Assembly: GCA_015350385.1 (NCBI GenBank)
Contig: WNKI01000002.1
Coordinates: 3,747,311 to 3,811,310 of the forward strand
Length of the DNA: 64,000 nucleotides
DNA from: Aculops lycopersici
Lineage: Eukaryota > Arthropoda > Arachnida > Trombidiformes > Eriophyidae
Direction: 5' to 3'
Shown here: positions 42,616 through 56,282 of the stretch, in pieces
Layout of the letters: each line of letters begins with the position of its first letter
How positions within the stretch are numbered: position 1 is the stretch's first letter
Notes under the pieces: model-generated
What the model was told of the DNA's origin: nothing
Seen by the model: only the letters and a program-made list of their open reading frames with translations
The model's database searches: none
Translations under genes and position numbers: made by a program

Positions 42616-45600
42616 CAACTGGATATCAAGAGGAAACTGATCTTAGTTGCGAGACCGCAGCTAGGATCAATTTCAGCAGGTAAATTGGGGAATGCAAGTG
42701 GCGAAAGTTCAACTTCCTGGCAACGAAGGCGACGGTTGTGGGCAAAAGACGGCCAAGGACTGCAAACACACGACTTTTTGTATGTTGCATCATCAGGTGG
42801 TTGGTCGTGGTCGCCCAAGAGTCAAGTGGGCAGCAGTGGCGCCAACTTGCTACCTGCCCTCTTCTACTCATTATTCAAAAGGTAGTCGTGGCATAGGTAA
42901 TGACTCTTCCCGTCGTGGTCCCGCCGTCGCCGCCGCCGCCGTCTTCATTTACCTGAAGCTCAGGTGTTTAGAGCGAGTTCCAGTGAAGCAAAAACGGGTC
43001 CCGCCCGTTTCATCGGCGTCGCTTTCGTTCGTAGTCGAGAAACAATTGAAATTAATACACACGGGCATACTCGACCGCTCGCCTTGGAGTGCAAAAAGTT
43101 CTTTGCAACAGGTGGTGGCGTATTGTTTAGTGTTTGCTTCAACTTTCTGTGTGCTTTGGAGAGTGTAATCTGGCGGCGGCGCCCACTCCAAACGCCACAG
43201 GTGTTATCCCACCGGCGCTCATCGAAATATTGTTATCATCTTTCGCTCGCCTATCTGAACTTGAAACAAGCAGATTAATTTCAGTTGATGGCGACGGAAA
43301 CAAAACTCGTTGCCTTCTGTGTCGCTTTAGTTAGTGTTTCTGCTTTTATTGCTGGTTTCGCGACCTAAATGAGCCTCGGCGCCGCCAACAGGAAAGGATG
43401 CTGTCTAGACTGATTACCTGGACAAACATTCGCCAACTCGCTTGGCCCGGGGGTTTCTATGTACAGGAATTCCCATTGGGCACACGAGACTCGACAATAA
43501 AATGGGCGCAACAAAGAAATTCCGCCCTTATTGCCATCGTGGTCGTCGAGGTCGTTGTTTTGACCGTTGGCCTCGGAAATCTAAAACATTTCAACTCTTC
43601 GTTTTTTGTGTTTCTCTCTCTCTTTGTTTGGACGCTTACGTAATGGGCGTTCGTGAAAAAAGTAAAAAAGGCGCCAGCAACAGGTGCGCCCAGATTGGTC
43701 AAGTTGGAAATCTCATAGCGAGGATTCCATCATTGTTTCTCACGTAGTCGACTGTGTTTGCTGGTGGCCAAATAATCTCGCTATCTATGGTGCTGCTGCT
43801 ATATTTTTTGCTGACTTTGTATCCTGCAGCTCACCAATGAACTTGAATGAGCCATTTTCTTTGGCAATCGACCGGAAACAATGAAAATGGAGAGCAACGG
43901 CGGTAACAGCCTCAGCGGTATATGATAATTTATATGTGAGCTTTTCATTTGGCCAGCTGGCCAATTTATCATGAGCAGTCTCTGAGTTTGGATGAATTTT
44001 TCAAGTTGGCCTGTTAGTTGGCAGATTGCACGCAACCAACTTTACCGACGGCTACCTTCAATCTATGAGAACTAGCTAGCCGGTCAGAAAAATAAAACAT
44101 AAAAAATTCCAGGTGTCGACTGATCACCTGATGCGATAGTCATCGAGACAAAGTCGAAACAAGAGCACAAACCAACTCACCGGAAGCTTGGACTTTTAAC
44201 TTTTGTTGGCACATTGAATCTTCTGCTCTTTTCATCTCAATTATTTTTTCATCTCAGTTATTCTGCTCCTTCAACTGACAGTCAATCACTAATCTCATGC
44301 TAGTCAATCAACAACGTGAATTTGATCTGATCAAATCTCCTGCCCAACCAGAGAGCAGCAGAGAAAAAGCCAAAAATTGCAAGGAGAATTTGCTTCGTCC
44401 ATTCACTAAACATGCAAATGAACACCCACACGAGCTCCTCAGCAGGTAGAAGTTGCTGCTGCTACTGCATCCACTTGGCTTGATAGTTTACATCAACCAA
44501 CCATCGAGTTTAAGCCTCTTGCACTGGATACTAACTCTCTCATGGATGCCGGAAATGAGCTTGCTTCAGGCGGAGCAAGTGTAACAACAAGTGTAGCATA
44601 ACTTTCGTCCAATGAGCTCGCAGCGGGCGGCGATGCAACTAGTAGATTGAGATGCAGAATAAGTGGGCTAGAAAGAGAGAGAGACAGGGATAAATTTAAA
44701 GGTAACTTCAAGTCAAAAGTCGTTGCAAAAATTTCCGTGGCACCATCAGTCAACAGGTCGGTCGAGTCGCTGACAGGTTAACGCTTGATTATAATTAATT
44801 GTTTTCAATGCTTTCAAAAATAAATGAATGAATGAATAAATATGTGAGACAAGTGGTAGTCAACAAGTGGTCGAGATAAGAGTTTTAGCACTTTTGTAAC
44901 GGTTTGAAGTTTTTTCTATCTCCTCTCATGTCTAGTCAGTTGTTTCAGGTGACCAAACTCTAGATGCTCGAGCCAGCGACCGGGACCAACGGACCAAAAA
45001 ATCCTTGAGAGTCATGGAATAAGTACTTACCTGTTGTCATAATGGGCAACAACGACTGTCAGAAGGACAACGAGTTATGTTAGAGTTAACAGCGCAACTT
45101 GATGTTATATCATATCTCTTGTGCTTGAATTTTTCTACTTTGTCGTTCGATATCTCGGTCTCTTTTCGTTTAGCTTGAGAGTTTGAACATCTAAAGGTGA
45201 ACAGTGGCAACGAGACGCAACGCGATAGTTGTCGCTCTTTTGTTGAGGCCGCCGGTCGAAGTTGAAGTTGAAATTGAAATTGAGCTTGCCAATTATTGTT
45301 TCGATTCGAACTCAAATTGGAATCTGCGCCAACAAGTGGCCCTCATTTAGCTTCTTAATCTGGACTTTTGTTGCCTTCTCTTTGTTTGATAAAAGCTTCT
45401 AACTAAGCTCCACTTGCCACACGCAAACTTGGCTCTTCCGCGGAGGGCGTTTAGTTTTATTTTAAACGCTCAATCTACTATCCGCCTCCTATTAGAGCTC
45501 CTCTTCCTTCAGAACAAACTGAAAGCCGATCGGATTTGACCGAATCTCCAGCTTAAGGCCAACTGGCAACTCGCTGATGATGATGCCACTTGGCCACTTT

Positions 45601-47427
45601 GTTGCTGCTCACTTTGGTCTGACTGCTCGAACTGTTGCCACTTGTTGCCTCTGCCGCTACCTCTGCTTCTGATATCTGCAAGCCTCCCGTTTCCTTTCGC
45701 GAGTATCGCAGCTTTGCAACTCCAAAATCTTCTACCAACGCTCCTACTACTGCTACTCCTCTTCCCTCTACCTATTTGCCCAGCTTTAGCATGAGCCAAC
45801 TAGCCAATCAGCCGGCTTTCGTTGAACGGTCCAAGTATCCGTTTTGTGCTCACGCTTCCCTTCTCCTCTCTTTCCAAATCCTCTTGTATTTTAGCTTGAG
45901 ATTCCTCTTTATTCCGTCGCTCCTTTTGCCACAGCAAACTCTCATGTGATCCAACAACAAACGGACTACAATCAGCTGACTCGCTTGCTTGCAAAACTCA
46001 GTCAGAGGACAAGCTAAATAGACTGACTTTGCCGTAGTCGTCGTCGGCGTTTCTATCGCTTCTGTCGGCGGTAGTTATTTTGCGAGCGACTTGCTTCTTT
46101 GGCAGCGGCAATAGCAGCGGCGCAAGTCCAGCGGCCAATTTCCGTTGCGCAACGACGGCGCTACCATTGGCAAGGTCCAAGTCGCAACCTTGCGAGCGCA
46201 AGCGCAACTCGGCGCACAGGTAAGAGCAACGCCAGTAAGACAGCCACAACAGGTGGCCACCTCGTTGCCGTCTCCACAGAGTAGCCGCGACTCGTTGTTC
46301 ACCTATCGTCGTGCGCACTAATCGGTTGTCCGCTCGGCGAGAGATCGCACACGACAAGCAGCGCGGCCATAGAGCGCAGGTGAGAGTATCAGCAGGTAGG
46401 CTAGACGATAACGAGTGGTTTGTCGGTTGGTTGGTTTGTTACTGAGTTAGCCTAGAAACAAACGCACTCGATGTCAGCCATCTAGTTAGTGGTGGTTAGT
46501 TAGTGGTGCTCATCGATCAGTAGGAATAGTATTGGTAGTTGTATTGGTTAGACAAAAAGAAGAAGAAACGAGCAACAAGATGGTTAAGTTCCGCTAGTTT
46601 GCACACGAAAACGACAACCTGTTGATAGCTTCAAATGATACAACCTGCAACGCGCCACCGAGAGATTTGATCTAGAGCTTCCTGGTTTGCGTGTGCATTT
46701 TGCCGCTCATATCTTGGTGCTATCTTCTGTTGGCCAGTCAGTCAGTCAGGCAGTCGGTTGATCCAGGTAAGCGGTAGTTGCGACTTCGTTATTGATTGAT
46801 GAGCCGGAGAAGAGTAGCGAGAGAGTTGATAACAAGCTGAGCTAGCCCCTTGCCGTTGCCTGTTGTATAACTTTTTGATACCTTTATCTCTTCTCCTCTC
46901 CTCACTTATCTTCTTTGACTTGCAGCTCTCGAGTTGACGGTTGTTTTATCGTCGGCGTCGTCTTCTATTGCTCACTTGGGAAAGCGATACAAAGATTTCC
47001 CTCTTTCTAGTGAGAGTGTGACTAGAGTCTTACCTGAAAGTCTTGTGGCAGTACATTTATGGCATCGACTCGAAGAAGAGAAAGCTAACTGTGACAACTG
47101 GCCGCTAGTTCACCGGTTGCCATATTCCCACAGGTGAAAGCGTGCGACTTCCGCCAAACTAAGTGGCATTTTTATAACGATACTTAGCAGGCTTTGTGAT
47201 TGTGAGACGATGAGATGCGACAAAGTACAGCGGCCAAAGTTTAATGGCGTTTCTCAGGCTGCCAGTAAGCGGCCACCGGAAGTGACAGGCAGCAAATTAT
47301 TGGGTGAACAGGTGATGTCACGCGATGAGCCTTCAGATGGAAGAGTTTACAGGATTTATGACAGCATGTAAACGCCGGCAGCCATCCACAAGGTAGTTAG
47401 TCTATGTAGATTGGTCATTTAGTCTGA

Positions 47428-47683
<256 letters not shown>

Positions 47684-48829
47684 AAAAGTCACTGTTGCAA
47701 TTCCCATCCATTCATTTAAAGCCGGCAAAATATATTTGTTTTCGTTGGTTTGAACGAAGTCCAAGTTGGACATCAAATTCTTCCATTCGAAGACATGACG
47801 AAGAGGACGAAGAAAGTGACCTGGAAAAAACAAACAGAATTCTTGGGTTATGTAATCGACGAGGTACATTGAGAAAAGACTACCGCCAAGCTTCTTCTTT
47901 TTCGGCGGCCTTAATTCTCACATACAAATCATATTTGACGGCGCCACCATCGTTTTTCTCACTGTAGCAATCATTCGACGACCCGGTAATCTTCTCCCTC
48001 ATGTAGTGGTGTGGTAAGATAATACAGAAATAACAAATGCAGCAGCAACAACCACCACCACAACACAAGGCTACCCCTGCCGTTAAACTGTATCTCTGTC
48101 GCCCAGACTGGCGAGCTTATTTCTATCTGGCTAACTAACTGGCTGAACAAAAATGGCCGACAAGACAGCCGCCGATTAACTTGCGGCTCGCAACCGCAAG
48201 TGGCTCGCATCATTCGCCGGCACAAGTTGAAAGGATCACGACATTATCTGGCATAAACACAAGCTAATTGTAGCGATAGTCGCAATCAATTTTGCTCTCC
48301 TACTTGTTCTTGTTTTGCCTCGAGAGCATCTAACTTGCGATACTTAGATCAGGTTGTTGGATGAAGGTGATAAGGTGCAAGTTGCTTCTACTGTCGACCC
48401 ACCGCGGAAAGGTTGGCCAGGGTAAAGCCAATAAAAGCGCCACCTGAGATTCCAGAATATGAACTTTGAAGAGAGATAACTGCAAGCATAGGAGGTCAGC
48501 TCGAGAAATCAAAATGGAATTGTAGCAAAATCGATAACAAGAGACTTCCCATAGAGATTGTACCTGCTTCCGATCTTTACGCTGTCCAAAGATTCCGCTC
48601 CAAGAGTCTCGATCCGGAGAAGAATCATTTATTCATCTTTTACCAGTGTGCTTTTCTATTCTGCTCCCCTGTTCGGGCCCAAATGCATCATGAATATCAA
48701 CAGTTGTGCTTCTATCGAGTTAGTGGTAATGGATTCATTTTGTTCGGCGTATATCTCCATACTTCAGGAGCAAATGACAGAAAAATGGTGGAAAAGCATG
48801 ATCAGGTTGCTGAACTAGAACCTTGAATC
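47684..48829. other. 1.1-kb stretch without a supported gene
   Basis: Non-repetitive sequence between the compound microsatellite and repeat R copy D. Nothing recognisable was seen on either strand. Confidence 0.5.
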
Positions 48830-49870
48830 AAAAAAGTACCTCCCCTCAAGCCAAACTGGAATCAATGCAAATTTTTCAATCAAATCACTGCGAGGACATC
48901 GATCATCTGCTTAACTAACAAATTTACACTACCCATCAGCGTGTCTGTTTAGAGCAATGACTTATTAGTGTCCATTTGCCAAAACAAAAGTTAAGATTGA
49001 GGGTAGGATTCAATATTAACTCAAAATCTGAACTACTCAGCAAGTTTATTTGCACATCAGAAGCATGTGGTCGAAATTTAGCGAAAAAACACTAACAAGC
49101 TACGAAAATATGCCCATAAGCGGAAATTAGACCCACGATCACGTCGGCGGGCATAAAAATTGACCCTTTTGTTATTCCGAAATGCTCGAAGGCACCCGGT
49201 ATTGCAAGCCCAAACTGGAAGTGATACAGCCTCGGCACCCTCTATCAGACCCTCCCTTTCTCGTCAAGTTCAAGGCTCAGTATTCAACCTCCGGCCACAC
49301 GAACGCATTCTGAGCATCGTTTGATGCGAGATTCTTTGCCGAACCTATTAGTTTGCCCTCGACGCTAATTTAGGAGAGAGAACCATCTTAAAAACATTTG
49401 TATCTCCGAAACTATGAGCAATAGCATGATGCCGACGCGACCGGAAGCTCAGAATCATGCTTCTGAGACGTTTGCAGGGGTCATTTTTATTGTAACTTGC
49501 ATAACTTTTGCAATATAAGTGACATTTAGAAACGGTTTTTTGCATTATATCCAGTTCAATAGCACGGATCGATTCCGATAACACTGCATGCTATATACAT
49601 ATCCGAAGAGGATCCATTCCGCCTCAGGTCGCTAGGTGGTAGGGGAGCCCTTGGTCTAGCAAGATGTTCTAAGGGAACCACTCCTGGCAGGTTCTGCGGC
49701 AAGTTGGACTGGAAAACGGGAAAACGGAAGATATCGAATCGAGAATATGGTGGGATCCCAAGAACTCGAATCATTTCGAAATGGCATTTTAGGTTATAAC
49801 TTCGAGTGAGATAAAGATATCGGGACACGAGTTGTAGCATTTTGTTCAACATAACACAGCGCATCTATTG
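48830..49870 (-). repeat. Dispersed repeat R, copy D (mosaic, partly diverged)
   Basis: Positions 49110-49870 are close to the other copies. The distal part 48830-49110 aligns only loosely (for example CTCAACCAAAACAC became TTCAATCAAATCAC), so this copy is a mosaic of young and old sequence. It keeps the 78-codon (49584-49348) and 102-codon (49864-49556) open frames. Confidence 0.8.
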
Positions 49871-49962
49871 AGTACGAGGTTTATCATACATAGGTGTCAT
49901 AATATCGCCCATAAGATATTGAGCGCATTCTATTGTTATACCCAGTGGCCCTTGTAAAGTTA

Positions 49963-50411
49963 TTACTCAATATCTCTCATGTGATCGGAGAGTTCTTTGC
50001 CTTTTGTGTTCTTGATGAATAGTGGCGCAAGGACACAGCAGAGGAACCCGATTGTCGCAAGAGTTAATAATGTTGATTTGAGTACAATTTTGTCCTCAGT
50101 AAGATCGTTGTATAAAAATGGAGCGATAATTGAACCAATCCTGCCAACAAACACCAAAGCTCCGTGTCCGGTTTGCCTAAGGTTATTTGGATAGAGTTCC
50201 AGTGCAATAGTCTCTGCCACTTGGATCCCCACCGAGACACTAAGTTTTCCAATATTCATAACCCACATGTTGATTGCGTTTCTCAAGGCTAACATTTGTG
50301 CCAACGAATAGCCCAGTTGTTGTATCAGCCACCAATTTGCTCCTCTGATTCGTTCACCTGTTACATCTGTAAGGTTTGCTTGGGAAACTCTGGCTCCATC
50401 AAATAGATTCG
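49963..50411 (-). pseudogene. Duplicated SLC22 3' fragment (copy 2)
   Basis: Matches the SLC22 last exon from FDGARVSQANLTDV to the stop, with a few changes (MRG to IRG, LMQQL to LIQQL, TGYG to TGHG, LCCI to LCCV). The LCCV change is shared with the copy at 15667, and so is the breakpoint (ATAGATTCGAAAGCGGAAAAGCTGGG next to repeat R), which shows a common origin for the two fragments. It lacks the first ten helices and all upstream exons. Confidence 0.9.
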
Positions 50412-50424
50412 AAAGCGGAAAAGC

Positions 50425-51640
50425 TGGGTTTTCTCGGGTGTTGCTATTAAGACAAACCATCGTAAGTCAGTCAAAATTTGAATCTCTCCTTTTGTTCTCT
50501 GCCACTTAACTCTCTCATGTTCGAATTTTGATATGAAAAGATTGTGCTATCGCTGAATTATTACCCTCTTTCCGAAAAGTAACTCTCCCTAGACCAGAGG
50601 TCGCCATATTTGACTGGATGCGAATTCCTCAACCAAAACACTACTAGGCAATAGCTTGATATGATGACTGCTTAATTAGCATCGTTTGTGGGCGTATCTT
50701 TTAGCGAAGCTGACATTTTGGGGCCCATCGATATCACCAAGAATGTCGACCAAGAATGTGAGTAAAGATTGATGCATAATCTAAAATATTCAGCAGGTGT
50801 CCAGCTAAACGAGCAACCTGTAGTGTGAATCAAGCGAACGAATCTGTGTGGATTACGGAGTTACGTCGATAAGAGGAAATCAGACCCATTATCACATCGG
50901 CGGGCATAAAAATTGACCCTTTCGTTATTCTGAAATGCTCGAAGGCACCCGGTATTGCTAGCCCAAACTGGAAGTGATACAGCCTCGGCACACCCTATCA
51001 GACCCTACCTTTCTCGACCAGTTTGAGGCTCAGTTTCCAATCTCCGGGCCCACGATTGCATTTTGATTAGCATACCTTCCGAAATTCTTCGCTAAATCTA
51101 TCAGTTTGCCCTCGACGCTAATTTAGGCGAAAGAACAATTTCAAGAACATTTGTATCTCCGAAACTATGAGCAATAGCATGATGCCGACGCGACCGGAAG
51201 CTCAGAATCATGCTTCTGAGACGTTTGCAGGGGTCATTTTTATTGTAACTTGCATAACTTTTGCAATATAAGTGACATTTAGAAACGGTTTTTTGCATTA
51301 TATCCAGTTCAATAGCACGGATCGATTCCGATAACACTGCATGCTATATACATATCCGAAGAGGATCCATTCCGCCTCAGGTCGCTAGGTGGTAGGGGAG
51401 CCCTTGGTCTAGCAAGATGTTTTAAAGGAACCACTCTTGGCAGGTTCTGCGGCAGGTTGGGCTGAAAAACAGGAAAAAGAAGAATCTAGGGTAGGGGACA
51501 TTTTTAAATCCCCGGGAACCCTCATGCTATCGATTCACTTTCTTGGGTATAACTTGGAAACTAAACAAGATATCGAGATTTAGATTTCAGCGTTGTGTTC
51601 CTTATATCACAGCGCATCTATGTTGAATACGGTTTAATTC
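50425..51640 (-). repeat. Dispersed repeat R, copy E (mosaic, partly diverged)
   Basis: Positions 50432-51470 are close to copies A-D. The part 51470-51640, nearest the Gln-rich gene, is clearly diverged but alignable to the end (CACAGCGCATCTA, ATTCAATAC-type sequence). Its end lies about 100 bp downstream of that gene's stop and may provide an ATTAAA polyadenylation signal near 51635. Confidence 0.8.
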
Positions 51641-51722
51641 TATTTAACACGACATAGCCATGCGCGAGAGTTGTGTACAAGGTAGTGGTCTCTTTGGGAT
51701 TCACTAATTATTAATAATTTAA

Positions 51723-54633
51723 TTAATAGTTTGAAGTTGTGGTGGCCGAGCCTGAGGAGCTGAACTCGCTCGAGTTCTCTGGGCTCGAGTTCGGCCGGCT
51801 AATGTTCTCATTGTTCTCGGGCAGAGCTGACACCGATTCCTGGTTGGTCACTTCCGTTTGCTCTTGGATAGCCTGTTGCTGTTCTTGCTGCTGCTGGTTG
51901 TTGTTTTGCATTGAGCTCAATCTACTTGGCTCAAATTGAAGCGGATTAAAGGTATCTAGAAGCTGATAAGCGCTTGGGTATCCGTTGTTTGAGTTTGAGT
52001 TTTCGCCCCTACTGAAGCTACCGGTGTCTTGCGAGGAGTAAAAGTTGTCGCCGTTATTGTTGTTGTTGTTGTTGTACTGATTCCTCTGCCAGTTGCTCAA
52101 TCTGTTGTTTGACCTCAATGGCTGAGCCAATTTAGTTCCCTGCTGCTGGTTCTGTTGCCTACTGTTTTTGGCCACCTGTTGCCTGGCCGACTTTGTGTTG
52201 CCACCTCTTTGCATTGCCAAGTTACTGGGCGCCTCCTTTTGCTTGAGTGCTCCTTGCGACACCTGTGAGCTGAATTTGGTTTGCGACTCCTCGCGAGTCT
52301 TCTGAGCTTGCGGTCGGGTGATTCTAGTTGGTGGCCTCAAGGTGGTTGTTGGTTGCTGTGGAATCTCCTCTTGTTGTTGTTGCTGCTGTTGTTGTTGTGG
52401 CAACTGCTCCTGAACTTGAGAGGTTTTGACTTCCTCTTGTCGAACCTGTTGCTGTTGCTGTTGCGGAATCTGGGGTACCTCTTGGATTTCCTGTTGCTTC
52501 TCCTGCTGAATTTGCTGTAGTTGTTGTGGTTGTTGTTGGGGTTCCTCAGTTTGAGCTTGTTGTTGTTGTTGTTGTTGTTGCAGTTGCACCTCGACGTTAT
52601 CCTTCTTTTGTTCCTCTTCCGGTTGGAAACTCTGCTGCTGCTGCTGTTGCTCTTCTTGTCTTGGTGGCTCGACTACCTGTTGTTGTTGTTGTTGTTGTAT
52701 TGGCTGCTGCTGTTGTTGCTCCTCCTGAACTTGGACCTGTTGTTGCTGGTTCTGCTCCTGCTGGTTCCCCTGTTGCTGCTCTAGTTGTTGTTGCTGCGGC
52801 TGCTGGATCTGCTGTGGAATCTGCGGTATCTCCGGTTGGCTAAAATTGTCTTGCTGTTGCTGCTGCATCTGAGCACCCTTTTGCTCCTGAATTTGCTCAA
52901 CCTGTTGTTGTTGTTGTTGTTGAAATTGTGGTTCTTGGCTAATCGCCGACTGAGTGGTAGCCGGCTGCTCTTGGTCCTCGTTGCTGACATTAGTTTGTTG
53001 GACCTGTTGAATTTGCTGCTGTTGCTGAGGCTCCTCTCTCACTTGTTGCTGTTGGATTTGTTGGGGCTCCTTTCGGAATTGTTGTTGGACATTTACCTCC
53101 TCTCTGACCTGCTGCACTGGCTGCTCCTCTCTAGCTGGCTCGATGTTCACATGTTGCTGTTGCTGCTGTGGTATTTGTGGCACCTCCTCACTTTGTTGTT
53201 GTTGTTGTTGTTGCTGTTGCTGTTGTTGTTGGGGTTCCTCATTGAAAGTTTGCTGCTGTTGCAACTGTGATTGTTTTTGTTGTTGAATCTGTTGTTGAGG
53301 CTCCTCCTTGACTTGCTCGTCGACAGCCTGTTGAAAGGATTGCTGCTGTTGAACGATTGGCTGCAGTTGTAGTTGTTTTAGTTGCTGTTGCTCTTGTGGC
53401 GGCTCCTCTCTCACTTGTTGGAATTGCTCCTGCAGTTGGACTTCCTGTTGAAATTGCTGTTGTGGTACCTCCTCCTTGATCTGTTGAGTCTGTGGCTCGT
53501 CCCTTGCCTGCTGGACGGGCTCCTGTTGCTGCTGGATAAACTTCGGTACCTCTTCGGCCAACTTGACACTCTTGCCAGATTGAACCACCTGCTTGGCTGT
53601 CTGTTGCCTCGCCTCCTTCCTTCTCTTGGTCGATGGTGAGACTGATGGTCTCGGCCTCTTAGTCTCAGTTGGAGATTGTTGTTGTTGTTGATCCTGTTGT
53701 CTGAGCTGCTTTGTGGCCTTCAGTTGCTGGGCTGGCGTTCGAATGACTGGCCCGTCCACCTTTACCTTTCTTCCCTTGACACCTTCGCGAATGATTGGTC
53801 TTTGCGTGGTGGTTGTGCTAGTTGTGGCCACAGGAAGAGGATTGGTCTTCGTTGGTTCGTTGAAGTCATCAGTTTGCTGCTGCTGCTGATGCTGCTGTTG
53901 CTGTTGCAATTGGGACAAATCTTGTCTTTGCTGCTCCACAGCTTGAGCTAGAGCCTCTTCCTGTTGCTGGACTTGCTGTTGTTGCACTTGTGGAGCTACA
54001 ACTGGACTCTGTATGGTCTTACCTTTTGCAGCTGGCGATGTGAATTTGTTTAAAGTTTTACGGAAAGTGCTCTTTAGCTTGCCGCCCTTAACGCCGCTAG
54101 GAGCCACTCGCTCGGGTTCGCGCTGTTGTGGTACAAAGGCTTGCTCCTCACTTGGAACAGGTAGTTGTTGTTGTTGCTGAGGAATCACTTGTTGCTCTTG
54201 TTGCTTGGGCTGCTCATCGAATCCTGACTCGTCTCTGATATTCTGCTGCTGCTGGGCCTCAAATCCTTTGGTTGGCTGTAATAGTTGCGGCTGTGCCTGC
54301 TGCTCTGGCTGGTATTGCTGTTGTGGTTGCTCATTTACCTGCTCCTGTTGGACAATTGGAACCCATCCATCAAACTTCTTGCCCTCTGCAGCGGCCGCCG
54401 GCAACTTGATCGGCTGCCTCTGAGGCACCTGAACTTGCTCATCATCAAATTGTTGCTGTTGCTGTTGTTGAATAGGCTGCTGCTGCTGCTCAAATCTCGG
54501 TTGCTCTGGCTCAATGGTCACCTGTCTCTGTTGCTCGATTGGTTGCTCCTGACGTTGGGGTTCAATTTTCTGCTGCTCCTCGGATTGAGGGTTCGGTCTC
54601 GGCGCGGGCTGTCTAATTGACTTAACAGGTGCC

Positions 54634-54683
<50 letters not shown>

Positions 54684-56231
54684 TACTGGCCATCTCGAGT
54701 GGTAACTTGGTTCGTGCTCGACCGGCTTCAGTGGTTGTGGTTCGTCATCGAAACCCGTCGACACTTGTTGTTGTTGTTGTTGCTGCTCAACTGGCTCCAC
54801 TCGTTGTTGCTCTACTTGCGGTTCGCGCTGTTGTTGGAAGATAGGCTGAGCCACTGGCGCCGCAGGAATCCTCGACTGCTCAATGATTTCCTGTTGCTGC
54901 TCTTGCACAATTTGCTGAGGGGCATACTGTTGCAGTCTAGCCGCTCGGTTAGTTTGCACTGTTTTGATCTCGGGTTGTTGTTGAATTGGTTGCTGGACGA
55001 CAGGTGGCTCCACTCGTTCCTGTTGAATTGAAATCTGGGGCTCCTCCACTTGATCCACCTTAACTTGTTGTTGCTGTTGTGGTGAGGGCACTTGCTCGAC
55101 AATGACCGGTTGCCTTGGCTGCTGCTTCACCGGCGACTTGATTGGCGCAACCACTGGTTGAGGCTCGCGCTCTTGAGTGATCGCCTGTTGTTGTTCAATT
55201 TGGGGCTCCTGTCGCACCTGTTGAATTTCTTCTAAAGGCTTATCCTGTTGCTTCACCTCGCGCAAAGCTTGAGCAGGCGACTTGAGCACCTGTTGTTCGT
55301 GCACCTGTTGTTGTTGTGGTTGTGCTCTCAATGGCTTCAGGTATTGGAACTGATGCTGCTTTGGTTGGGTGAAAGCGTAGCCCAGTTGTTGTTGTTGTTG
55401 TTGTTGTTGTTGCTGCTGCTGAGCCGGCGCCGAGTTCTTGCCACCAGAATCAGCTGATCTATGTTGTTGCTGGTGAGATTGTGGTTGCTGCTGGAAGATG
55501 TGACCCAAATCACGTTGGCCTCCACCTTGCATATCAAGTGGCAGGAAGGCGGCGTGCTCTAGGTCGCTGGAGATTGTGTCGAAGATGGACTTCAGTTGAC
55601 GCTCCAGTTGCAGCGCTTCCGGTTGGTGGCCGCCGCTGGCGTCCAGGCCGAAATCTTTCAACTCTCGAAGTTTTCCATTCGTATCAATAATCTGCAAGCC
55701 AGCTAGAAAATCCTTGTCCACTCCTGAGTCATCAACGTTTTGTTGTTGCTGCTGTTGATGTTTGGCACTTGCTGGTTGTTGTGGTTGACTTGGTTGTTGT
55801 TGCTGTTGGTATTGCTGTTGTTGCTGTTGCTGTGGTTGTTGGCGCACCTGTTGATGCTGTTGCAATTGGGGCTGTGATCGGTACTGGTTAAAGTTGGCCA
55901 CTTGTTGCTGGGGTTGGTGCTGAAATCGTTGTGGTTGCGAGAAAAACCTCTGGCTGTTGGGCGTAAAATTTGGCCTTTGGCTGTATGAATTCTGCGGCGG
56001 TTGGTTGAAAAAACCCCTAGGCACCATAATGTTTTGGCCGAATCCAGCGCCATAGTTGCTAGGTCCCAGCGAGGGCAACATCGGCGGCTGGGGCGGAAGT
56101 GGCGCACTTGGAAACGAGGGCATCGAATTCGAGTTCATTGGGCCGTACAATCCCTGACTAAATGAGTTTCTAGTGGCTTGAGGTTGTGAGTTGTGGTTGC
56201 CACTGCTAAATGCTTGCTGCTGCTGTTGGTG

Positions 56232-56282
<51 letters not shown>

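Larger units (their letters stand above)
38184..47427. other. 9-kb stretch without a supported gene
   Basis: Probably intron or 5' flank of the AKAP2/MISP-like gene, or intergenic. It contains simple repeats at 41291-41317 (AG)n and 42593-42615 (GTA)n and a high density of CAGGT/ACCTG. None of its open frames resembles a known protein or shows matched splice sites. Confidence 0.5.

Noticed and set aside
42692..43168. 158-codon + strand open frame
   Set aside because: No recognisable motif, start context or splice sites; composition like surrounding non-coding sequence.
52281..55457. Several long + strand open frames rich in Leu or Val opposite the Gln-rich gene
   Set aside because: They are antisense readings of CAG/CAA codon runs and have no start, splice or domain support.
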